Part shown: one piece after another, positions 36,494-44,715 of the stretch
Layout: every line of letters begins with the position of its first letter
How positions within the stretch are numbered: the stretch's first letter is position 1
Assembly: GCA_029974015.1 (NCBI GenBank)
Contig: JARKUF010000016.1
Span: forward strand, 90,886-148,971
Origin: Spirochaetota bacterium
Lineage (GTDB): Bacteria; Spirochaetota; UBA4802; JAGODF01
Length of the DNA: 58,086 nt
Direction of reading: 5' to 3'
Made by a program: the position numbers and the translations under genes
The notes under the pieces: model-generated
Told to the model about the DNA's origin: nothing
Databases searched by the model: none
Seen by the model: the letters and a program-made list of their open reading frames with translations, nothing else

Positions 36494-37987
36494 ATGTCAA
36501 AGGACGGACGATCAGCGGAAGAACTTTTTGGTTTACCGCAGGGCCTTGCATATAATGATTTTATCATCCTGCCGGGGTACATCGACTTCTCCCCGGATGA
36601 AGTGAACCTGGAGTCCAGGCTTACGAGGAACATCCGCCTGAAAAGGCCGCTTGTATCGAGCCCCATGGATACGGTGACGGAATCGGGCATGGCCATCGCC
36701 ATGGCCCTCCTGGGCGGCATTGGCATCATCCATTACAACAACACCATTGAAGAACAGGTGAAGGAAGTCCGTAAGGTCAAACGGTTTGAAAATGGATTTA
36801 TCAACGATCCCATCGTTCTTTCCCCGGACCACTCCATCCGGGACATTGACCAAATAAAACAGCAGTACGGTTTTTCCGGCATCCCCGTCACCGAGGACGG
36901 AAAGCTCTTTTCACGGCTCGTGGGAATAGTGACAAACCGGGACGTCGATTTCGAGACGAACAGGAGCAAAAAGATAAGGGAGGTGATGTCAACGGACCTC
37001 CAGACGGCCCGGGAGGGAATTACCCTCGTCGAAGCGAACGAGATTCTGAAAAAATCGAAGAAGGGGAAACTTCCCATCGTGGACGAACGGGGAAACCTCG
37101 TTTCGCTCATGTGCCGGAACGACCTGGTGAAAAACCGGGAGTTTCCTTTCTCGTCGAAGGACGAAAAGAAACAGCTCATGGTTGGGGCCTGCATCGGCAC
37201 CCAGGATGAAGACCGGGACAGGCTTGACGAACTCGTGAAGGCGGGTATTGACGTCGTGGTAATCGATTCGGCCCAGGGGAATTCATTGTACCAGATCGAC
37301 ATTATCAAGTACATAAAGAAAAAGTATCCCGCCCTCGAGGTGGTTGGGGGGAATGTCGTTACGGAAGAGCAGAGTAAAAACCTCATTGACGCCGGTGTGG
37401 ACGCCCTGCGGATAGGCATGGGGCCGGGCTCCATCTGTACCACCCAGACCACGATGGCCGTGGGGCGCCCCCAGGCGACGGCGGTCTACAGGTGCGCAAA
37501 ATATTCCCGCGGTCGGGGGGTCCCCGTTATTGCCGACGGAGGCATCGCCAATATTGGACATATCGCCAAGGCACTGGCCATCGGCGCATCGACGGCGATG
37601 ATGGGCTCAATGTTCGCCGGCACACAGGAGGCGCCGGGGGATTATTTTTATGAAAACGGAGTGAGGCTCAAGAAGTACCGCGGCATGGCGTCGCTTGAGG
37701 CGATGGAAAAGGGTGGCGCGAAACGATATTTCGCGGACGAAACGAAGATAAAAGTGGCCCAGGGTGTGTCCGGAGCCGTGGTGGATAAGGGCTCGATGTT
37801 CGATTACGTGCCTTATCTTATCCAGGGGCTAAAGCACTCATTCCAGGACATGGGAGTCAGGGACATCTCCTTGCTCCAGGAGCAAATCTACGGAGGGGAG
37901 CTCAGGTTTGAGCTTCGTTCACTCTCGGCCCAGATCGAGGGGGGAGTCCACGATATGTATTCTTATAAGGAGCCGAAATACATGTAG
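36494..37987 (+). CDS. guaB: IMP dehydrogenase
   Basis: 497 residues; oxidises IMP to XMP, the rate-limiting step of GMP synthesis. The N-terminal [20 protein letters not shown] resembles the eukaryote-like branch. Two CBS domains sit at about 110-230, the catalytic loop GSICTTQ has Cys315, and the flap region ([12 protein letters not shown]) and Arg-Tyr motif are intact. The ATG at 36494 has AAGGGG upstream. A converging kinase-like gene ends 13 nt later. Confidence 0.96.
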   Translation: MSKDGRSAEELFGLPQGLAYNDFIILPGYIDFSPDEVNLESRLTRNIRLKRPLVSSPMDTVTESGMAIAMALLGGIGIIHYNNTIEEQVKEVRKVKRFENGFINDPIVLSPDHSIRDIDQIKQQYGFSGIPVTEDGKLFSRLVGIVTNRDVDFETNRSKKIREVMSTDLQTAREGITLVEANEILKKSKKGKLPIVDERGNLVSLMCRNDLVKNREFPFSSKDEKKQLMVGACIGTQDEDRDRLDELVKAGIDVVVIDSAQGNSLYQIDIIKYIKKKYPALEVVGGNVVTEEQSKNLIDAGVDALRIGMGPGSICTTQTTMAVGRPQATAVYRCAKYSRGRGVPVIADGGIANIGHIAKALAIGASTAMMGSMFAGTQEAPGDYFYENGVRLKKYRGMASLEAMEKGGAKRYFADETKIKVAQGVSGAVVDKGSMFDYVPYLIQGLKHSFQDMGVRDISLLQEQIYGGELRFELRSLSAQIEGGVHDMYSYKEPKYM

Positions 37988-38000
37988 GGGACGCTCTTTC

Positions 38001-38717
38001 TTATTTCAAGTATCCCTTCGACCGTAGAAGGCCAGCAACAGTGTCGACTATTTCGGCGTCGGTGAAGCGCGACATGTTGATGGTGAGGTCGTATGATGCC
38101 GGATCGTTTGCGGGGAACTTAATGTACTGGGTAAGGAAGTTATGACGTTCCCTGTCTTTTTTTTCGATGAGTTTTTCCGCTTCGAGCTTGTCCTTGATGG
38201 AATTAAGCTCCATAATTTTTTTGATCCGGTATCCCTGGGGTGCGATGAAGCGCAGGTGAATTCCGAACCTAAGGCCCCGGGTGATTACCACGCCTGCCCG
38301 TCCCACTATAATGGCCCTGCCGTGGATGGAAAGGCTCCGAACGGTCCTTACAAGCTGTTTGTATACTGTGACCTGAGGGGGGTAGTCGGTGAGGAAGCTC
38401 CTCATCAGTTCTGTCATTTCCTCGCGTTTCTTCGTGTCGATGGTTTCGATGAGCCTGTCGGAGACCCCTGTGTTGTTGACAATTTCGTCGATGAGATTGC
38501 GGTCGTAGGCCTGCCAGTTTTCGGTTCCTTCCAGCTCGTTAAGTTTTTGCGACAGGAGGCGGGATATCGGTGAAATGACGCATCCGTATTCCCTTGAAAT
38601 CGTGATAAAGGGCCTTGGTTGTTCGTCTTTTGCTTCTTCCGCTTTTTTATAGTTCTCCCAGTACTTGACCTGCTTTTGGATCATCTTCTCAAGGGTGGAA
38701 CCTTTGATGTAGCTCAT
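38001..38717 (-). CDS. Cytidylate kinase-like family protein
   Basis: 238 residues of the cytidylate-kinase-like family. The P-loop region is degenerate (PFITISREYGCVISPISRLLS where Gly-Ser-Gly-Gly-Lys would be expected), followed by YDRNLIDEIVNNTGV, AIIVGRAGVVIT and YDLTINMSRFT near the C-terminus. Family members with altered P-loops are common and their substrate is unknown. The ATG at 38717 has AAGGAGC upstream. It stands alone, converging with guaB. Confidence 0.82.
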   Translation of the reverse strand: MSYIKGSTLEKMIQKQVKYWENYKKAEEAKDEQPRPFITISREYGCVISPISRLLSQKLNELEGTENWQAYDRNLIDEIVNNTGVSDRLIETIDTKKREEMTELMRSFLTDYPPQVTVYKQLVRTVRSLSIHGRAIIVGRAGVVITRGLRFGIHLRFIAPQGYRIKKIMELNSIKDKLEAEKLIEKKDRERHNFLTQYIKFPANDPASYDLTINMSRFTDAEIVDTVAGLLRSKGYLK

Positions 38718-39187
38718 GGCAATGCTCCTTATACGATCGACTGAAAGCGGAAACCGGCATAAGGCCTTACAAAATTTTGGGGCTTTAGGCGTGTCGCCTC
38801 GTCGTCATGATAATTGTGCAACACCTGCGGATGATGGGCCAACCGTATAAAGAAAGGGATTTTTATCAATTATTTTTTCATTTACCAAATAGAGCTTCAG
38901 TGCTTTATGTAAGCCTCATGCCAAAAGAATCGAGGTGCACGAATTTGGCCTGAGGCCTTCTGGGAGGGCCTTCTTTCCCGGTCACTGCGGGTTTTCCTAT
39001 TATTCTGTTGGCGATAAAGACCGGTTTTCCCATCCAGTCCGTTCGTTTGGTCTCATTGGCGCGGAAGAGGCGCATTATCAGGTGTTCCAAGATGAAATTC
39101 CGAAAAAAGCTGGACAAAAAATCTTTTTTTATTAAAATTGTGAGAATGGCTTACCATTAAAATGTAACCATCGGGACACGCAATATT
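38718..39187. other. 470-bp spacer without a supported gene
   Basis: Two overlapping frames of 66 aa (plus, 38935-39135) and 70 aa (minus, 38905-39117) occupy the middle, but neither has family likeness or a good ribosome site. The minus-strand one looks slightly more protein-like (LEHLIMRLFRANETKR) and could be a gene remnant. The right side is AT-rich and runs into two adjacent repeat copies. Confidence 0.55.
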
Positions 39188-39226
39188 TATGTTATCCCGT
39201 CCGCCAAAGGCGGACGAAATAACATA
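39188..39226 (+). repeat. Solo hairpin of the repeat family
   Basis: TATGTTATCCCGTCCGCC and GGCGGACGAAATAACATA pair around AAA. It is the central hairpin of a decayed copy placed immediately beside the full copy at 39228. Confidence 0.7.
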
Positions 39227-39227
39227 A

Positions 39228-39347
39228 GGGTAATCATAAAAAATAGGTTTTTCCTCCCGCCTTCGGCGGGCGGGAAAACCAAAGTCCAGAGTATGCCAGT
39301 AGTTGCAATTCATGGGTGCCTCGAAAATTTAATTTTTGGGGGTCCCC
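39228..39347 (-). repeat. Full-length 120-bp two-hairpin repeat, minus orientation
   Basis: Read on the minus strand it starts GGGGACCCCC, followed by AAAATTAAATTTT, then CCCATGAATTGCAACTACTGG, CATACTCTGGACTTTGG, the TTTTCCCGCCCGCC-GAA-GGCGGG hairpin and ends TGATTACCC. It matches 54260 and 4808 along its whole length. It ends about 50 nt before the PorE-like gene. Confidence 0.85.
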
Positions 39348-39398
39348 TTAAAAAAAATCATTAGTTCATCTAAAAAACGAGGATCAGGAAGGAATGCC

Positions 39399-41042
39399 AT
39401 GAAAGCAGTGAAAAACATTTCGAAATGGCTGTCTCTTATGGCCGTTATCATCGCTGCGGCGGTTTCAGTAGGCGCAGGTGTTGAAGAAAGCGACACGGTG
39501 GAAATGGTTTTGTCGAACCTGGGCAAGGAAATCAACTCGACGGGTGATGATTTCTTTCCAACGATAACAGCGGACGGGTCGACCATGGTTTTCTGCATCA
39601 GGCCGGAGAAAGGCGAAAGCAGTGATATCTATATTACCACATTTGAAAACGGCAAATGGACTAAAGCGCAGCCGATTAATGAAATAAACACGCCGCTTGA
39701 CGAGCAGACTCCGTTTATTTCTTCCGATGGGAAAATCCTGTTATTTTCATCGAACCGCGAAGGAAGCCTGAGGCCGCCGCGCAAAGAGGGAGAAGAATAT
39801 TATCTCACAAACGATATTTATATTTCACATAAAACGGGAAGCGGTTGGGCCCCTCCCAGACGGCTTCAGGGCGGTGTGAACACGGAAGATAATGAACGCG
39901 CTCCAAGTTTGAGCAGGGACGGGAAAACTATCTATTTTTCCAGGTACAGCGGCGATGATATTTACTCGTCGCGTATTTACGGCGCGACCCTGGATGGCAT
40001 TACAACCTCCAACGTGGCTCCGCTTCCGGAGCCGATAAATTCCGGACATTCCGATTTTGCACTCATGCCGTCGAACGATAAGCCCGGGTTTTATTTTTCT
40101 TCGAACAGGCCCGGAGGGCTGGGGCTGTGGGACATTTATTTCGTAAGTTATGTGAATAATGAATTCGGGACGCCCGTAAATTTGGGTGAACCGGTTAATT
40201 CGGAATTCAATGACCTATGCATTACCGAGATAGGAAACACCATTTATTTTTGTTCCGACAGGAGCGGAGGGGTCGGGAAAAGCGATATTTACACCATTGC
40301 CATCTCCAGGAAAGTGTTTCAGGTTCCCGACACCGGGTTTAAACTTTACGTGGTTGATAAAAAAACGCGGGAAGCAGTTTCGACTTCATTTGAAGTGTCC
40401 GTCACCCGGGACCCAGGGAAGGGAGGCGGTGTTGAAAATTTTGTCATTGAAAGCGACGGGAACGGAATAGGAGAGTTTTGGGTCGGTCATCTGGCGTCAT
40501 CGGTCAGGGTTAAGGCCGCCGATGGGCGGTTCAAACAGGATGAAGTCAGGTTGAGTCCCGAGGAGGGGGAAATGAAATCGGTGGTCCTCGAGCTTGAAGA
40601 GGCCCCGAAAAAAGAAGAAGTTGTTCAGAAAAAAGAAGAAGTTATTGAGCGTCCAGTGGTATCCGAAACGGCGCCTCCGAAGGATTTCCGCATTGGGCCC
40701 ATTTATTTTGAGTACCGTTCTTCAACGCTCACGGAGAAAGAAAGAAAGCATGTGGAAAAAATTTTCGGGGTCCTGAAAAATGAGCCGCCTCTCTGTCTCA
40801 AAATCGTTGGGCATACTGATCCTGTTGGCAGTGACAGGTATAACATGAAGCTCGGGCTTGAGCGCGCAAAAACAGTTGAAAAAGCACTGGTGAGAAGCGG
40901 ATTGAAAAACGCTAAATACGAAGTTGTCAGTATGGGGAAGAGACGCCCCTCGTATCTTTCCAAAAAAATAGGGAACAGAAAATATGATAGGCGGGTAATT
41001 GTATCCGTTGTGGATTGCGATAGAGGAAAAAAAGGAAAGTAA
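39399..41042 (+). CDS. Beta-propeller (PD40)/OmpA envelope protein with PorE-like layout
   Basis: 547 residues with a signal peptide (WLSLMAVIIAAAVSVGAG). PD40/WD40-like propeller blades at about 45-305 carry the typical FSSNRPGGLGLWDIYF and FCSDRSGGVGKSDIYT motifs. A beta-sandwich near 312-400 (TGFKLYVVDKKTREAV) resembles a carboxypeptidase-regulatory domain. A Glu/Lys linker follows, then an OmpA-type peptidoglycan-binding domain at 428-540 (GPIYFEYRSSTLTEKE, IVGHTDPVGSDRYNMKLG). This order is that of PorE, the peptidoglycan anchor of the type IX system, minus its N-terminal TPRs. AGGAAGGA precedes the ATG at 39399. Confidence 0.88.
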   Translation: MKAVKNISKWLSLMAVIIAAAVSVGAGVEESDTVEMVLSNLGKEINSTGDDFFPTITADGSTMVFCIRPEKGESSDIYITTFENGKWTKAQPINEINTPLDEQTPFISSDGKILLFSSNREGSLRPPRKEGEEYYLTNDIYISHKTGSGWAPPRRLQGGVNTEDNERAPSLSRDGKTIYFSRYSGDDIYSSRIYGATLDGITTSNVAPLPEPINSGHSDFALMPSNDKPGFYFSSNRPGGLGLWDIYFVSYVNNEFGTPVNLGEPVNSEFNDLCITEIGNTIYFCSDRSGGVGKSDIYTIAISRKVFQVPDTGFKLYVVDKKTREAVSTSFEVSVTRDPGKGGGVENFVIESDGNGIGEFWVGHLASSVRVKAADGRFKQDEVRLSPEEGEMKSVVLELEEAPKKEEVVQKKEEVIERPVVSETAPPKDFRIGPIYFEYRSSTLTEKERKHVEKIFGVLKNEPPLCLKIVGHTDPVGSDRYNMKLGLERAKTVEKALVRSGLKNAKYEVVSMGKRRPSYLSKKIGNRKYDRRVIVSVVDCDRGKKGK

Positions 41043-41051
41043 TTTACCGGC

Positions 41052-41144
41052 GGCAATCTCTAATAATAAGGTTTTTCCGCCCGCCTTCGGCGGGCGGAAA
41101 AAACACAGTTTTTGTGGTTGCCCTTAATTTTTTAAAGATTCCCC
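41052..41144 (-). repeat. Two-hairpin repeat, 93-bp variant
   Basis: GGCAATCTCTAATAATAAGG, then TTTTTCCGCCCGCC-TTC-GGCGGGCGGAAAAA, then TTTTTGTGGTTGCCC and AAAGATTCCCC at the right end. Same short form as 20570 and 53792. It directly follows the PorE-like gene and may end its transcript. Confidence 0.8.
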
Positions 41145-41167
41145 GGTAATACGAAGAGGAGTACCTC

Positions 41168-41968
41168 ATGGAACGCCTGAAATACATTGTGCCAAATCTT
41201 TTTACAGCTATGAGCCTTATGATGGGGTTTGCTTCTATAATTATCACTATAGAAGGTTTTTTGAGGAGCGGGACCAATATAACTTTTTTTGGGCATAGCG
41301 CCCCCCATGTTATTTTAGCTTCGTGGATCATCGTCTGGTGTGTTCTCCTGGACAAGCTTGACGGGTTCGCCGCGAAGGCCCTTAACGCCACATCCGCTTT
41401 CGGCGCGCAGTTTGACAGCATGGCGGACCTCGTTTCTTTCGGTGTTGCGCCGGGCATTCTCACCTACGGGTTATTGCACACTCTGGGTCAGGAGATTTTT
41501 GTTGAACACCGCGTGGTTCTTGTGATATGCATCGCCCTTTTTGTGCTGGCGGCGGCTTCACGCCTCGCCAGATTCAATGCCATCGATATAGGGGAACTGT
41601 CCGATTATTTTCACGGGCTTCCGTCCACCCTGGCAGGGGCAATTATCACCATTCTGGTAATACTACTCAACGCCTATCAGGGCATGATAGGCGCTCGCAC
41701 TACAATTGTGGTCCTGGAGGCCGCACTGGTAATATGCGCCTTTCTCATGGTGTCGCCGCTTCTTCTTTCCAAGCTTAAGCCGAGGAAGAGCGTCCTGATC
41801 AATATTTTCCAGTTGATCAATATCGTCGGGGCCTATGTCTGCGGGTTCGGGATGCTTTTCCCGGAATATCTCTTTTTCTTGATCCTGCTCTACCTCTCGG
41901 TGGGGTTCACCTACGGGCTCATAAAGAGAGGAGAAATTCTCGCGGGGAAGGAGCAAAATAATCCTTGA
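41168..41968 (+). CDS. pssA: CDP-diacylglycerol-serine O-phosphatidyltransferase (PssA-like)
   Basis: 266-residue membrane enzyme with about 7-8 hydrophobic helices. The CDP-alcohol phosphatidyltransferase motif reads DG-FA-AK-x8-G-x3-D-x3-D (DGFAAKALNATSAFGAQFD then SMAD); the usual Arg of 'AR' is Lys here. The LVSFGVAPGILTY and FHGLPSTLAGA stretches are those of phosphatidylserine synthase type II. It would make phosphatidylserine for phosphatidylethanolamine. GAGGAG precedes the ATG at 41168. No decarboxylase (psd) is in the window. Confidence 0.87.
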   Translation: MERLKYIVPNLFTAMSLMMGFASIIITIEGFLRSGTNITFFGHSAPHVILASWIIVWCVLLDKLDGFAAKALNATSAFGAQFDSMADLVSFGVAPGILTYGLLHTLGQEIFVEHRVVLVICIALFVLAAASRLARFNAIDIGELSDYFHGLPSTLAGAIITILVILLNAYQGMIGARTTIVVLEAALVICAFLMVSPLLLSKLKPRKSVLINIFQLINIVGAYVCGFGMLFPEYLFFLILLYLSVGFTYGLIKRGEILAGKEQNNP

Positions 41969-42066
41969 AGAAGCATTGAAGCCCGCTCGCCGAGTAGGGC
42001 GTCAACCCGTATCGAGGCGCGCGAGGCGTCCCTCTTCGCAAGCACGTCATCACATAACTCCTCGCG

Positions 42067-42580
42067 TTACATCCTCACGCCGGCGCAGAGCTTCAGGCGG
42101 AGATAGGGATAATCGAAGGCGCCTCCAGTTTTTAGCAGGAGGCCGAAAGACGCCCTGAGGCCAATCTCAAACGATTCGCCGGGGCGCCAGGAGAGTGCGG
42201 CGCCAGCTCCGCCCACGGAACCAAAGGAGCGCAAATGCTCGTCCGTCTCCGCATTGGTCGCTTGATCAAACTGGACATAAGGCATGTCGAAGTAGGCGCC
42301 TCCTGCGAAGATGTATGGTACGGCGTAGAGCGCCCCGGACAGCGGGAAGCGGTAGCCGCAGTAGAGCGACACGGGCGCGAAGAATATCCGCTTAGTCTTC
42401 TGCATTTCATCGTCAAGGACATCGACTCCGGGCAGGTAGTAGAAGCCGACCTCCATGCCCACCTCAAGCGTCGGAAGGATAAGTCCGCGCTTTTCAAAGG
42501 CGAAGCTGCCGCCGAAACCCATCCCTCCGAGGTCGGAGAAATTTCCAATAGGCACTATGACGCCCGGTTTCACCAGAAAA
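42067..42580 (-). pseudogene. Outer-membrane beta-barrel protein, 5' end lost
   Basis: The remaining ~170 codons encode Gly/aromatic-rich alternating strands (VKPGVIVPIGNFSDLGG, ALYAVPYIFAGGAYFDMP, SFEIGLRASFGLLLK, LRLKLCAGVRM), typical of a small outer-membrane barrel. The signal peptide and first strands are missing. The open frame continues upstream to an ATG at 42630, but those codons are the reverse complement of transposase sequence, so the junction at about 42580 marks an insertion or deletion. It is probably non-functional. Confidence 0.7.
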
Positions 42581-42742
42581 GCGATTAAATCAAGAATCAG
42601 GGCACGTGTAGAACATATTTTTGCAAGCATTCACTGGTTCAAAGGTGATTATCTGCGATGTATTGGTATTGACCGAATAACGGAAGCGGTTGGCTTTATC
42701 AATCTGGCGTATAATATGAAGCGTTATTGTCAATATGTATGA
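42580..42742 (+). pseudogene. IS5-type transposase C-terminal remnant
   Basis: The frame reads KSRIRARVEHIFASIHWFKG then IGIDRITEAVGFINLAYNMKR and stops at 42742. RARVEHIF with GLMNLAYNMKR-like spacing is the C-terminal signature of IS5/IS1182-type DDE transposases (the Glu of the triad in RVEH). Everything upstream of the remnant is missing, replaced by the truncated barrel gene on the other strand. Confidence 0.8.
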
Positions 42743-43645
42743 AGCATTGCGCCTAATAGAAGTTAAAAAGCATACTGTAGGGTAGTCTAAATGATAATAT
42801 CGATACTAATGACTCTGGATTTTGTAATTTATGGAGTTTCTTTTTTAAATTAGGCAGAAATTAGGTTTAAAAAACGAATTTTTAGAGGTTCCCATAATTC
42901 TTTTTTACTCCTGTAACCGAATATTTCTTCACATGCTCCTTTTTTTTGTCTTTTGGAAAAACGATTGGGCGTTGTTTCAAAATTATTCTTTTTAATCTGT
43001 CCGTGCAGGTAGTTAATCGTAACTGTCAATTCTTCCCACCTTGAAAAATTTCTTAATACCCGCCATAGTAATGCCACTTTACTAAAAAATAGTAACAAGT
43101 GACGTTTATTGTTAGTGCAATGGGTTTTACTAGGGGTGGTGAGAATTGACGCTTACAATACACTGGATCGATTTTTAATTTATAGAGGTGTCCCTCGCGC
43201 CCGGGCGGAGCTGAACGATTTGCCTCTGGCCGCGGAAGAATGGAGGGAGTAGGCCGCGCCGGAGCAGTTGTTTACGCAACCGATTCTTTATAGTATGGAT
43301 GCCCGCTGAAAGATGCCTCAATTGTGCCGGTTACGATTGGTTTTAAAAATTATCAAATAGAACATACGTCTCATCCCCGGTAAAAAGCCTTTTTCGAAAA
43401 GCTTATCTCAACGGGTTCGATACAGGCAGCACATCGCCTTGACAGGGGGCTTAAAATTTCGCGCCGCTTAAAATCTCGGCTATTTCTTTCCTTTGAATAC
43501 GCATACATTGACTGTTTCCTATATATAATGTGAAACAGAAGAAAAAAACTCAATATTTTTTAAGACAATCAGGCGCTTCCTCAATTTCTTCTCGCGGACA
43601 GGAGAGCGGAAGTAGGGCACGCGGGCGATTAGCGGTGAATATTCT
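42743..43645. other. 0.9-kb gene-poor region with decayed repeats
   Basis: AT-rich DNA without a supported gene. A decayed two-hairpin repeat is recognisable at about 42780-42892 (ending AGAGGTTCCC). An 82-aa minus frame at 42850-43098 has no family likeness. At 43243-43285 two pieces of the 44686-44845 region are fused (see findings). The remainder holds short frames only. Confidence 0.6.
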
Positions 43646-43674
43646 TTGACGGTCGGCGATTTTTTTTGTATCTT
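43646..43674 (+). promoter_or_regulatory. Candidate promoter of the 43744 outer-membrane gene
   Basis: TTGACG (43646-43651) and TATCTT (43669-43674) are 17 nt apart. Transcription would start about 63 nt before the ATG. Confidence 0.6.
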
Positions 43675-43743
43675 ACCTGGTAATGCACCCGAGCGGTGAT
43701 GTCATTCCGTTCCATTTGAAACAATAAATCGAGGAGAAAACAT

Positions 43744-44589
43744 ATGAACGCATTCGCGAGGTTTTCACGCCTTGGAGCGGCGGCCGTTGCCCTTGCCTTC
43801 GCCCTTGGCGCCGTCGCCGTGGCGGACGAGGTGAACAGCACCCGGACAGGCCTCATCCTGCGCGGCGGGATCGGGACCGGGCAGTCTATGTTCGGCGTCA
43901 TCAACAACACAACGGGTCTGTCGGACCTGGGATCAGGGAAGGGTCAGGGACTCGACCTGGGAGCGCTGGCGAACTATCAGTTCTTCGCCTTCGGCCTTGA
44001 CTTCACGGCGGTGAAACTGAAGGACCTGGACTGGAGCGAGGCCCCGACTGCAGGCCCCACATACGATTACACGTCGAGCGGCGGGGGATATTACTGGACC
44101 CTGGACGCAACCCTGGGGGCGAAAATATTCACGGAGCCTGGCGATATGGGATACACGCACTTATTCATGGGACTGCGTGTCTGGAAGGCCGTGCGCGACG
44201 AGGAATCCAGGACGAGCAACGGGGTGACGCAGGCTCCGGTCGATTACGATCTGGCAGGCAACGGGTGGATTATCGGGATCAGGGATTTCAGCACCATCCC
44301 GTTAGGCGGATTCTCCTTGGTGCTGCAGTCGGGCCTCTGGTTTTCAAGGGCCCCGATGTCCACATTCAAGGTGAACGGCGCAGATCGGACGACAAGCGAT
44401 GAAGACTGCTTCGGAATCGGTCTTGAGCTGGGCATAGGCGCAGCGATGGAAAGCCTTGGCTTCTCGGTGGTGGGTGGTTTGAAGACGGACATCCAGGTGA
44501 CGACGTTCAGGTTCGTAACATTTGACTGTCTTGCCGGCGCCGGATACTTGCAGTTCTTCCTGGTATTCAAGAAGGAATTTGCGCTGTAA
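43744..44589 (+). CDS. Predicted outer-membrane beta-barrel protein
   Basis: 281 residues with a signal peptide (GAAAVALAFALGAVAVADE). The body alternates short amphipathic strands: GLILRGGIGTGQSMFGVI, LGALANYQFFAFGLDFTAVK, GYYWTLDATLGAKIFT, GFSLVLQSGLWFSR, AGYLQFFLVFKKEFAL, the last ending in hydrophobic-aromatic residues as outer-membrane strands do. No specific family is recognised. GAGGAG precedes the ATG. A palindrome after the stop may act as terminator. Confidence 0.72.
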   Translation: MNAFARFSRLGAAAVALAFALGAVAVADEVNSTRTGLILRGGIGTGQSMFGVINNTTGLSDLGSGKGQGLDLGALANYQFFAFGLDFTAVKLKDLDWSEAPTAGPTYDYTSSGGGYYWTLDATLGAKIFTEPGDMGYTHLFMGLRVWKAVRDEESRTSNGVTQAPVDYDLAGNGWIIGIRDFSTIPLGGFSLVLQSGLWFSRAPMSTFKVNGADRTTSDEDCFGIGLELGIGAAMESLGFSVVGGLKTDIQVTTFRFVTFDCLAGAGYLQFFLVFKKEFAL

Positions 44590-44612
44590 TATTTTAGGTT
44601 GTTGCCGCGGTC

Positions 44613-44643
44613 AACAGGCGACGATCATCATCGTCGCCTGTTG
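44613..44643. terminator. Palindrome after the outer-membrane gene
   Basis: CAACAGGCGACGATCATCATCGTCGCCTGTTG is a near-perfect inverted repeat (arms CAACAGGCGACGAT and ATCGTCGCCTGTTG) about 25 nt after the stop. It lacks a T-run. The same GCGACGAT/ATCGTCGC arms recur at 48406, so this may be a repeat family rather than a plain terminator. Confidence 0.55.
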
Positions 44644-44715
44644 TTTACGTGCACAACTTTTATTGGAACCAGTTCACCGCACGTGTAGGGAGTAGGCCGC
44701 GCTGGCCGGCTTTTC

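Noticed and set aside
38905..39135. Overlapping 66-aa plus and 70-aa minus frames
   Set aside because: No homology recognised, no convincing ribosome site, and both lie in a spacer next to decayed repeats; a gene remnant on the minus strand is possible but unsupported.
42850..43098. 82-aa minus-strand frame in the gene-poor region
   Set aside because: AT-rich, no family likeness, and part of it is decayed repeat.
43508..43529. TTGACT and TATAAT as a promoter
   Set aside because: The boxes are only 10 nt apart, too close for a sigma-70 promoter.
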